Shown: one piece after another, positions 32,298-40,161 of the stretch
Layout of the letters: the number at the start of each line of letters is the position of its first letter
Numbering within the stretch: the stretch's first letter is position 1
The notes under the pieces: model-generated
Told to the model about the DNA's origin: nothing
Databases searched by the model: none
The model's input: only the letters and a program-made list of their open reading frames with translations
Assembly (NCBI GenBank): GCA_937902925.1
Contig: CALFNN010000070.1
Coordinates: forward strand, 62,001 to 126,000
DNA length: 64,000 nucleotides
Direction: 5' to 3'
Source of the DNA: an uncultured Opitutaceae bacterium
GTDB taxonomy: Bacteria > Verrucomicrobiota > Verrucomicrobiia > Opitutales > Opitutaceae
Program-made: the position numbers and the translations under genes

Positions 32298-34856
32298 CTA
32301 TCGGGCCGCCGGCGGGGCGGAGGCCGGCCCGAGTTCCTGCACCAGTTCATCGAGGTCGGCGTCGCTCCATGGCTCCGCGCGGCCGGTCGTGGCCGCGCGC
32401 GCCTCCGCCACGACCGCCGGTGTGACCGGATCGGCCTCGTGCCCCCACGAGCGGCGGATGAACGTCAACGCCCCCGCCACCGCCTCGTCGTTGAGCGCCG
32501 CGCGCCACGGCGGCATCGTCAGGTTGTCCTGCACTTTTCCGCAGAGCACGATGCGCGCGAGGATGCGCGGGTCGCCCAGCACCCAGCGCGAGTAAATCAA
32601 CGGCGGCGCCAGTCCGGCGAGCCCCTGGCCGCCCGGCTGGTGGCAGGCCGCGCACAGGGTGGCGAACTGCGCCTTGCCCTGGTCGAACAACTTCTGTTCC
32701 GCCGCCGTGAGCGGCCGCGCCGCCGTCTCGACGACGCCCGGCTTGCCCGGCCATTTGAGCTGGCGCAGGAGCTGGTTCGCGATGGCCGCGCCGGGCGCAT
32801 CTTTGGCCGCCGCGAGGGTGACGAGCGGCTTCGGCTCCGCCGGCAGGCTGCCGGTGAACGCGGTTCCTTCCGCCGATTTCGGGAGAAAATAGCGCACGCC
32901 CGCAAGCACCGCGGTGCGCACCCACTCGGGCGCCGTGTCGGCGGCGGCCACCGCCAGCACGCGATCGATCTGCGCCGCGTCGCCGGACTTCAGCACCGCG
33001 GCGGTCGCGAACCGCGCGACCTCGCCGCCCCGCGCCGCCGCCGACGGATCGGCGGCGAGCGCGGCGACGAACTCCGCCTCGCGGCCCGCGAGCCCGCTCA
33101 CGACCGCGTCGGCGAGATAGGGCTGGCGGCCGGCCGCCCTGACGAGCGTCCGCAGCGCGGCCCCGGCCGCGGGCACCTTCGCGTCGCCGAGCGACAGCGC
33201 GAGTTGCAACCGCACCGCGGGCTCCGGGCTCGCCGTGAGCGCGACGAGCCGAGCGAGAACCTCCGGGTCGGGCTGCGGGGCCAGGAACTTTTCCGCGAGG
33301 CGCACGGCCGCCGCGCAAACCCGCGGGTCCGGGTCGCCGAGCGCATGCAGGATCTCCGGCCGGGCGAGCGCACCGAGGCCGTCGAGCGTCCAGAGCGCGT
33401 GGACGCGGCCAAGCGGATTGGCCGCCGTGGCGGCAAACTCGCGCAAGGCCGCGGCCGGTGCCGGGTCGCGTTTTTCGACGAGCAGGCGCTGCGCCGTGTC
33501 GCGCGTCCAGCCGTTCGCCGCGCCGAGGGCTTGCACCAGCTTCGCATCCGACGCGCCCGCAAGCCCCGGTTTGAAATCCGCCTTCGGCGCGCCGTCGGGC
33601 ACGATCCGCCAGATCCGGCCCTTCCCAATGCCGTCGGCGAGCCCGCGTTCCTCGATCTGCTTCCGCAGGTAGGATGTGACGTAAATCTTGTGCTGGATGA
33701 CGCCGCGATACATGTCGACGACGTAGAGGGCGCCGTCGGGGCCGTTGCCAAGATTGACGGGCCGGAATCGTTCGTCGGTCGAGGTAAGGAATTCCTGTCC
33801 GTCGTAGGCGTTCGTCCCGCGGAGCGCGCCGTCCTTTTCCGTGAGCTTGATCCGCTTGATGAGATTGCCCGCGGGCTCGCAGATGAACGCGTCGCCGCGA
33901 AACTCCGCCGGGAACAACGCACCGCGATAAATCACCGGGCCGCACGCCGCGGTGACGGCATACATCTTGCCCGCGGAATCCAGGGTCTTGTAACCGCGAT
34001 TGATGCCGGGCGTGACGCGGCCGGGCCACACGCGCAGCGTGGCCGGCGCGAGCTGCACGTTGGTGCCGGCGCCGGTGAAGTTTGGGTTCCGGCGCAAATA
34101 AGCCGACGGCACCGCGTCGAAGCGGAGCGGGTCGCTGTTGCTGTTGTAGTAGATCCGGCCGGTGTCGTCCTGCGTGATGCCCCATTGCCCGCGCGTGATC
34201 GTCGTATCGCGCGTGAACTTGCCGCCGCCCTCGTAGTGGAAGCGCGTGGTGTGGTTGGCCGAGTAGATCCAGTTGTCCATCGCCCACATCAGCCCGTTGG
34301 CGTTGTGCTCGGGATTCGTGGTGTTGCCGTAATCGGTGGCGATTTCGGTCTTCTCGTCGGCCACGCCGTCGCCGTCGGTGTCGCGGAAGAACCAGAGATG
34401 AGTCGGTTCGGCCACGAGCAGGCCGTCGCCGACGAGCGAGATCGCGCGCGGCATCACGAAGCCGGTGCAAAACACCGTGCGCTTGTCCATCCGGCCGTCG
34501 CCGTCGGTGTCCTCGAGCACCGCGACGCAGCCGAGCGGCCGGTCCTCGCCCCTGCCGTCGGCGTTGTTCATGAACCCATGCATCTCGAGCACCCACAACC
34601 GGCCATCGGGTCCGAACTGCATCGCGATCGGGTCGCCGACCAGCGGGTCCGCGGCGACAAGCTCGGCGTGAAAACCGGGCACGAGCGTGAAGGTCCTGAG
34701 CGCTTCCGCGGCTGCAAGCGCCGGCGCCGGCGGGATCTGGATGTGCTCGGGTGGCGGTGGCTGGGCCTCGCCGCGGCGGTCCCCGTTTTGGGCGCACAAC
34801 GGCGCAGCGAGACCAAGGATCAGCAGTGGGATGGCGCGAAGGCAGCGGGGCGGCAT
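32298..34856 (-). CDS. PVC-type membrane-bound cytochrome c dehydrogenase
   Basis: An 852-residue exported protein of a type largely limited to the PVC superphylum. A signal peptide (PLLILGLAAPLCA) is followed by a six-bladed propeller dehydrogenase domain at residues ~50-420 (VGDPIAMQFGPDGRLWVLEM; NGPDGALYVVDMYRG). HEAT-like helical repeats fill ~430-690. The C-terminal cytochrome c carries the haem-binding CAACH and a distal LTMPPW Met. It should oxidise an unknown, probably sugar-like, substrate in the periplasm and pass electrons through haem c. The start gives a clean signal peptide. A TTGACA box lies ~45 bp upstream of the ATG. Confidence 0.9.
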   Translation of the reverse strand: MPPRCLRAIPLLILGLAAPLCAQNGDRRGEAQPPPPEHIQIPPAPALAAAEALRTFTLVPGFHAELVAADPLVGDPIAMQFGPDGRLWVLEMHGFMNNADGRGEDRPLGCVAVLEDTDGDGRMDKRTVFCTGFVMPRAISLVGDGLLVAEPTHLWFFRDTDGDGVADEKTEIATDYGNTTNPEHNANGLMWAMDNWIYSANHTTRFHYEGGGKFTRDTTITRGQWGITQDDTGRIYYNSNSDPLRFDAVPSAYLRRNPNFTGAGTNVQLAPATLRVWPGRVTPGINRGYKTLDSAGKMYAVTAACGPVIYRGALFPAEFRGDAFICEPAGNLIKRIKLTEKDGALRGTNAYDGQEFLTSTDERFRPVNLGNGPDGALYVVDMYRGVIQHKIYVTSYLRKQIEERGLADGIGKGRIWRIVPDGAPKADFKPGLAGASDAKLVQALGAANGWTRDTAQRLLVEKRDPAPAAALREFAATAANPLGRVHALWTLDGLGALARPEILHALGDPDPRVCAAAVRLAEKFLAPQPDPEVLARLVALTASPEPAVRLQLALSLGDAKVPAAGAALRTLVRAAGRQPYLADAVVSGLAGREAEFVAALAADPSAAARGGEVARFATAAVLKSGDAAQIDRVLAVAAADTAPEWVRTAVLAGVRYFLPKSAEGTAFTGSLPAEPKPLVTLAAAKDAPGAAIANQLLRQLKWPGKPGVVETAARPLTAAEQKLFDQGKAQFATLCAACHQPGGQGLAGLAPPLIYSRWVLGDPRILARIVLCGKVQDNLTMPPWRAALNDEAVAGALTFIRRSWGHEADPVTPAVVAEARAATTGRAEPWSDADLDELVQELGPASAPPAAR

Positions 34857-34927
34857 GAGGCGAACCCGCCTAGACGCTCACGGGCCCCAGGGCGTGTCAA
34901 CGCCGGTTTATGGTTATTACCCCGCCC

Positions 34928-35911
34928 TCAATAGCGGCCGCGAATGTGCGCCGCGACCTCGCGCGCATAAAAATCCGCGAGCTTCGTGTGCAGCGCTGCG
35001 CCGAGCGGCGCGAGCGCCGAGGCGCGGGCGTTCGACCGCGCTTGGTCGGGATTCTTCGCTCCGGGGATGAGCACGCTCACCGTCTCGAAATCGAGGCACC
35101 AGCGCAGCGCCATGTCAGGCAGCGTGAGTCCTGCGGGCACGAGCGGCTTGAGCGCATCGGCCAGTTCCACGCCCTTGGCGAAAGGCAACCCGGCGAAAGT
35201 TTCGCCGACGTTGAACTGCTGGCCATCGCGGTTGAAATTGCGATGATCGTCGGCGGGAAACGTGGTTGCCTTCGTCATCTTGCCGCCGAGCAGCCCGCTC
35301 GCGAGCGGCAGCCGGATCAGCAGCGCGACGTTTTTCCGCTTCGCCTCGGCGAAGAGCGTCGCGATCGGTTTTTGGCGGAAAATATTGAAGATGATCTGGA
35401 GCGACACGAGGCCCTCCTGTTGCAGGCAGAGCAGCGCCTCGTCCATCGACTCCACGCTCGCCCCGAAATCGCGGATCTTCCCGTCGCGTTTCAGCTCGCG
35501 CAGATGCTCGAAGATCTCGCCGCGCGCCATTACGTCCGGCGGCAGGCAATGGAGCTGGGTAAGGTCGAGTGCGTCGACGCCAAGCCGTTTGAGCGACGCC
35601 TCGGTGTGCTGGCGCACGCCGGCACGCGTGAAATTTTCCGGCCAGCCCGGCGGCGAAAAGCGGCCGAACTTCGTCGCGACATAAACCGGCGCCCGCGTCT
35701 CCTTCAGGAATTTTCCAATGAGCGTCTCGCTGCGCCCCATCCCGTAGACGTCCGCCGTGTCGAACAGCGTCGTGCCCGCCTCGTAGGCGGCCCGCAGCGT
35801 GGCCAGTGCGACGTCGTCGGTCACGTTGCCCCAGTTGGCGCCGAGCTGCCAGGTGCCGAGCCCGACCTCGCCGACCGTGCGGCCGGTCCGTCCAAAAATC
35901 CGTGTCTTCAT
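34928..35911 (-). CDS. Aldo/keto reductase
   Basis: A 327-residue NADPH-dependent reductase with a TIM-barrel fold. The catalytic tetrad is complete: Asp in FDTADVYG, Tyr in the same motif, Lys in VATKFGR and His in TQLHCLP. The cofactor-binding end has VLIPGAKNPDQARSN. The substrate is not predictable. The start at 35911 (MKTRIFGRTGRTV) matches the family. It is divergent from the cysteine-synthase-type gene with a 92-nt gap. Confidence 0.92.
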   Translation of the reverse strand: MKTRIFGRTGRTVGEVGLGTWQLGANWGNVTDDVALATLRAAYEAGTTLFDTADVYGMGRSETLIGKFLKETRAPVYVATKFGRFSPPGWPENFTRAGVRQHTEASLKRLGVDALDLTQLHCLPPDVMARGEIFEHLRELKRDGKIRDFGASVESMDEALLCLQQEGLVSLQIIFNIFRQKPIATLFAEAKRKNVALLIRLPLASGLLGGKMTKATTFPADDHRNFNRDGQQFNVGETFAGLPFAKGVELADALKPLVPAGLTLPDMALRWCLDFETVSVLIPGAKNPDQARSNARASALAPLGAALHTKLADFYAREVAAHIRGRY

Positions 35912-36003
35912 CGCCGCGCAGCGTGCCGGGCTTCCCACCCGAGGCAAGCGCGGCCCTTTCCGCCGGTTGCCATCGCACGCCGATTCGCCAAACCTTGATC
36001 GCG

Positions 36004-36972
36004 ATGTCCTCCGTCGCGCTCCGCCCGTCCCCGCCCGTCCTGTCGCTCATCGGCCGGACACCGCTGGTGCCCCTGCATTTTCCCGCCGACGGCCTGACCC
36101 TGTTCGCCAAGGCCGAGTTTCTCAATCCCTCCGGCTCGATCAAGGACCGGCTCGCGCTCACGATCGTCGACGACGCCGAGGCCCGCGGTCTTCTGCGCGC
36201 GGACTCGATCATCGTCGAGTGCACGAGCGGCAACACGGGGATCGCCCTCGCGATGGTCGGCGCCGCCAAGGGCCACCGCGTGAAGATCCTCATGAGCGAG
36301 TCGGCCAGCGTCGAGCGCCGGCACCTGCTGCGCCAGCTCGGCGCGGAAGTGGAACTTTTCGCCGCCACCGGCGGCTATGCGACCGGCATCGAACTCGCCC
36401 GCGAGATGGCCGCGCGCGACCCGCGCATTTTTCTCCCGTGCCAGTTCGAAAATCCGCTCAACGCCCTCGACCACGAGCAACACACCGGCCGGGAAATCCT
36501 CGAGCGGATGCACGGACGCGTCGACGCGTTCGTCGCCGGCTACGGCACCGGCGGCACGCTCGCCGGCTGCGGCCGGGCGCTGGTCGCCGCCAATCCAGAC
36601 GTGAAGATTATCGCGATGGAACCCGCCGAGGCCGCCATGCTCTCCGGCGAGTGCCCCTGCTGTCATTTCATCGAGGGCATCGCCGGCGGCTACGTGCCGC
36701 CCCTGCTGCGCGAAGCGCAGATCGACTCCATCGTGAAGGTCAGCAGTGCCGATGCGCTGGCGATGACCCGTCGCCTCGCTCGCGAGCACGGGCTGCTCGT
36801 CGGCACTTCCAGCGGCGCCAATGTCGTCGCCGCTCTGCAGGTCGCGCGCGAACTCGGTCCCGAATCGCGCGTGGCCACCGTGCTCTGCGACCGCGCGGAG
36901 CGCTACTATTCAACGCGGCTGTTCGCCGAGTGCGATGGGGACGGGTGCGAGGTAACCGCGCCGTTACGCTAA
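36004..36972 (+). CDS. Cysteine synthase family PLP enzyme
   Basis: A 322-residue fold-type II PLP enzyme. The PLP Lys lies in NPSGSIKDR. The substrate loop TSGNTGIAL and the phosphate-binding loop GYGTGGTLAG are both intact, as is the Ser of GTSSGAN that contacts the pyridine ring. These are the hallmarks of O-acetylserine sulfhydrylase (CysK/CysM) and close relatives such as cystathionine beta-synthase. An unusual GECPCCHFIEGIAGG replaces the common 'HKIQGIG' type segment; the Cys pair there could be redox active or bind metal. It may make cysteine from O-acetylserine or act on another beta-substituted alanine. Confidence 0.85.
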   Translation: MSSVALRPSPPVLSLIGRTPLVPLHFPADGLTLFAKAEFLNPSGSIKDRLALTIVDDAEARGLLRADSIIVECTSGNTGIALAMVGAAKGHRVKILMSESASVERRHLLRQLGAEVELFAATGGYATGIELAREMAARDPRIFLPCQFENPLNALDHEQHTGREILERMHGRVDAFVAGYGTGGTLAGCGRALVAANPDVKIIAMEPAEAAMLSGECPCCHFIEGIAGGYVPPLLREAQIDSIVKVSSADALAMTRRLAREHGLLVGTSSGANVVAALQVARELGPESRVATVLCDRAERYYSTRLFAECDGDGCEVTAPLR

Positions 36973-37046
36973 TTGGTTCGTCCCGCGCCGCCCGGGAACA
37001 AACCTCCGCGTTTGCGCCTCGCACCCAAAACCTCCACACTCTTCCC

Positions 37047-39212
37047 ATGCTGTCGTCCCGCCGGATTCTCTCCCCGACGCTTTGTGCCGTGGCGCTCTTG
37101 CTCGCACCGCTCCTCCGTGCCGCCGCGCCGTCGCACGCGCAGGCCTCGCTCGTCGCGGCGGACACGGCGGTCCAACCCGGCCATCCGCTCACCGTCGCGC
37201 TGCGCATGGTCCACGACGCGCACTGGCATACCTACTGGCTCAACCCCGGCACGGGCCTCCCGACCTCGCTCGATTGGAAACTTCCGCCCGGCTGGAAGGC
37301 CGGCGACATCCAGTGGCCCGCGCCGCACACGCTGACGGATCACACGGGCGCCGTCGTCGGCAACGGCTACGACGGGGAGCTTTTCCTGCCGGTCACGCTC
37401 ACGCCGCCCGCCGATCTCGCGCCGGGCACGACCGTCACCCTGGCCGCCAACGCGCAGTGGCTGGTCTGCTCGGACGTCTGCATCCCCGGCGACGCCGATG
37501 TTTCGCTGACACTGCCGGTTTCCGCCGCCGCGCCCGCGCCGGACGCGACGTGGGGCGGGAAAATCCACGCCACGATCGCCGGTCTGCCGCGCGCCGAGGC
37601 GGCGTGGACAGCGACCGCTTCGCGCGCCGCCAAATCCGTCACGCTCACCGTCACGCCAGCGGGCGCCATGCCAGCCGGTGCCGCCCCGACCGGGCTGCAT
37701 TTCTTTTCCGACGACAACACCGTCGCCTTCGACCAGCCGCAAATCGTGAAACCCGATGGCCGCGGCGGTTTCGCGCTCACGATGCCGGTGTCGATCGACG
37801 CACCGAAGGATGCGACCAAACTGCTCGGCGTGCTCACCTCTGAGAGCGGCTGGCTGGCCGGCGGCGCCCTCCGCGGCCTGCGGATCGAGACGCCGTTCGC
37901 ACCGGCATCCGCGGCGGCGGCCGGACCCGCCGCCAGCGTCTTCCAATCTTCAACTCCCGGCGCTCAACCGCAACCCGCCGCCGGCGGCCTGCTCGGCACG
38001 CTCCTTCTCGCCTTCGTCGGCGGGCTGATCCTGAACCTCATGCCGTGCGTATTCCCGGTGCTCGGGATAAAGATCCTCGGCTTCGTCAACCAGGCCGGGC
38101 ACGAGCGCGGCAAGGTCGTCGCGCACGGCCTCGTGTTTGCGCTCGGCGTGTTGCTGTCGTTCTGGTCGCTGGCCGGCACGCTGGCCGGCCTCCGCGCCGG
38201 CGGCAGCCAGCTTGGCTGGGGCTTCCAGTTGCAGTCGCCCGCCTTCGTCTTCGGCCTCGCCGCGGTCATGCTCGTGTTTGGGCTGAACATGAGCGGCGTG
38301 TTCGAGTTCGGACTGCGCGCCACCGCCGTGGGCTCGAAGCTCCAGACGAAATCCGGCTTCGCCGGCTCGTTCTTCACCGGTGTCCTCGCCACCGTCGTCG
38401 CCACGCCGTGCAGCGCGCCTTTTCTCGCGCCCGCGCTCGGGGCCGCGCTCGCGCTCTCGACCGCCGCGTCGTTCGCCATCTTCACCGCGATCGCGCTCGG
38501 CCTCTCGGCGCCGTATCTGCTGCTCTCGATTTTTCCCGGCGCCGTGAAAATCCTCCCCCGCCCCGGCGCGTGGATGGAAACGTTCAAGCAGTTCATGGCG
38601 TTCCCGCTCTATGCGACGGTCGGCTATCTCGTCTGGGTGCTCGCGGGCCAGACGACCGACGAGGGCCTGCAAAACGTGCTCTTCGGCCTCGTGCTCGTCG
38701 CCATGGCGGTCTGGGTCTACGGCCGCTGGACGGCCCCCGGCGCCTCCGCCGGCTGCGTGCGTTTCGGCGTGGCCGGCCTGCTCGCGCTCGCCGCCACCGG
38801 CCTCTGGCTCGGTTATCCACACAGCGCGGAGGCCCGCAGCGCGGCCGCACTGGCGGCGGGTGCGCCCGAGGTGGTCTGGGAACCGTGGAGTCCCGAGGCC
38901 GTCGCAAAACTTCGCGCCGACGGGCGCATCGTCTACGTCGACTTCACCGCGCGCTGGTGCGCCACGTGCCAGGCGAACAAGAAACTCGTGTTTCACTCCG
39001 ACGACGTCCTGAAATATTTCGCCGACCACAAGATCGCGACGCTCCGCGGCGATTGGACGAACAAGGACCCGCGCATCACCGCCGAACTTGCGGCCTACAA
39101 CCGCAGCGCCGTCCCGTTCAACCTCATCTGGATGCCCGGCAGGACCGAGCCCGTGATCCTCTCCGAACTCCTCACCCCCGGCACGGTGCTCGACGCGTTG
39201 AAACAGGGCTGA
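37047..39212 (+). CDS. DsbD/ScsB-like protein-disulfide reductase
   Basis: A 721-residue membrane protein that moves electrons from cytosolic thioredoxin to periplasmic thiols. It has a signal peptide. The periplasmic N-domain carries the redox pair CSDVC (near residue 140). The eight-helix transmembrane domain has its two key Cys in LNLMPCVFPVLG and VATPCSAPFLAP. The C-terminal thioredoxin domain carries WCATC and the cis-Pro AVPFN. All three redox centres are therefore present. The N-domain resembles the ScsB type more than classical DsbD. It lies 74 nt after the cysteine-synthase gene on the same strand. Confidence 0.88.
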   Translation: MLSSRRILSPTLCAVALLLAPLLRAAAPSHAQASLVAADTAVQPGHPLTVALRMVHDAHWHTYWLNPGTGLPTSLDWKLPPGWKAGDIQWPAPHTLTDHTGAVVGNGYDGELFLPVTLTPPADLAPGTTVTLAANAQWLVCSDVCIPGDADVSLTLPVSAAAPAPDATWGGKIHATIAGLPRAEAAWTATASRAAKSVTLTVTPAGAMPAGAAPTGLHFFSDDNTVAFDQPQIVKPDGRGGFALTMPVSIDAPKDATKLLGVLTSESGWLAGGALRGLRIETPFAPASAAAAGPAASVFQSSTPGAQPQPAAGGLLGTLLLAFVGGLILNLMPCVFPVLGIKILGFVNQAGHERGKVVAHGLVFALGVLLSFWSLAGTLAGLRAGGSQLGWGFQLQSPAFVFGLAAVMLVFGLNMSGVFEFGLRATAVGSKLQTKSGFAGSFFTGVLATVVATPCSAPFLAPALGAALALSTAASFAIFTAIALGLSAPYLLLSIFPGAVKILPRPGAWMETFKQFMAFPLYATVGYLVWVLAGQTTDEGLQNVLFGLVLVAMAVWVYGRWTAPGASAGCVRFGVAGLLALAATGLWLGYPHSAEARSAAALAAGAPEVVWEPWSPEAVAKLRADGRIVYVDFTARWCATCQANKKLVFHSDDVLKYFADHKIATLRGDWTNKDPRITAELAAYNRSAVPFNLIWMPGRTEPVILSELLTPGTVLDALKQG

Positions 39213-39411
39213 GCCGCCGGCGCTCTGGTGAATCAGGTCCAGGATTTTAACTTTTCCAAAAAAAATTTAAGCGGTTCCCCCACAGGGGTGGCCCCGCTAC
39301 CGCAGCCTCGCGATGCTTATCGCGTCGATGCCATTCTTAACGCGTCCGGCAACACGATTTTCGTCCCCGGCGTAAAACTGCCCGCTCAAGGTGGCTGTTT
39401 TTGTCCCGCCC

Positions 39412-40161
39412 CTACGGACTGGTTTTTACCCGACCGGGGACAGGATTGGCGGCGAGACGGGAACGAACCGCTTGAAACTCCGCTTTGGCCTTCTCCAGAT
39501 TCCCGCGAAATTCCGGGTTGGCGTTCAGGCGCGTGAGGATGGCCCGCCCCAGGGTTCGCGCCGCCTCCACGTCGCTCGGGAAATGAACGCCTCCCTCCAC
39601 GCGGTCATCGCCGATCTGTTCCCCGCGCCGGCGGAGCGGCTCCTTCAGATCGGGTGCCAGCTCGCCGAGCACGGTTGCGAGCACGAGGCCGTAGGCTCCG
39701 TGTCCACTGGGATACGATGAACTCGTGGGCAATCCCACCGACGGATGGACCCGTTGGTCCTCGGCGGGGGGGCGCGGACGGTTCCACTTCTTCTTGGCGG
39801 CTTCGCAGACGTCCATCGTGTCGCGGCCCACGGCGTCGAGAAACGAAATCGTTACCGGCAGGTTTTGCCCGGTGAACCAGGCGCCCAGGACATCGTCGAA
39901 AAGCAGAGGGGACCATTTCCCCTCCCGATCGATGCGCGCCTCGTCGGCCGGGGTGCGGGTCGCTTGCCGTTCGAGGACGAGACCGATCTCGTCGCGGGTT
40001 TTCTCCGAGCCGGGTGCCGGCGGGCTGCCGAGGATTTGCCCGAGGTTGAAGTCGCCTGGTCGGATGAAATGAAGGCGCGGCTCGGCGGCCAAGGCCGTGC
40101 CGGCGGCGAGGGCGAGGGCGAGGGCGCACCAGGCGCTCAGGCGAAGGAGGCGAGATTTCAT
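39412..40161 (-). CDS. Class A nonspecific acid phosphatase (PAP2 superfamily)
   Basis: A 249-residue periplasmic phosphatase. The signal peptide ends at AGTALA. The three PAP2 motifs are in order: KKKWNRPRP, the YPSGHGAYG motif with catalytic His, and DRVEGGVHFPSD with the second His and the Asp. The Ser usually found at the start of the third motif is Asp here. It should release phosphate from a broad range of monoesters outside the cytoplasm. The start overlaps the stop of the GH38 alpha-mannosidase by 4 nt, so both are made from the LacI-controlled transcript. That pairing suggests phosphorylated mannose residues as substrates. Confidence 0.88.
   Translation of the reverse strand: MKSRLLRLSAWCALALALAAGTALAAEPRLHFIRPGDFNLGQILGSPPAPGSEKTRDEIGLVLERQATRTPADEARIDREGKWSPLLFDDVLGAWFTGQNLPVTISFLDAVGRDTMDVCEAAKKKWNRPRPPAEDQRVHPSVGLPTSSSYPSGHGAYGLVLATVLGELAPDLKEPLRRRGEQIGDDRVEGGVHFPSDVEAARTLGRAILTRLNANPEFRGNLEKAKAEFQAVRSRLAANPVPGRVKTSP

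Noticed and set aside
32439-34934. 831-residue plus-strand frame
   Set aside because: Antisense to the PVC dehydrogenase, which has signal peptide, propeller and haem motif; the plus frame has none.
39240-39536. 102-residue plus-strand frame after the DsbD-like gene
   Set aside because: It overlaps the 3' end of the acid phosphatase on the other strand, its codon pattern is not like neighbours, and no motif is seen. The 199-nt gap 39213-39411 otherwise shows only AT-rich runs.
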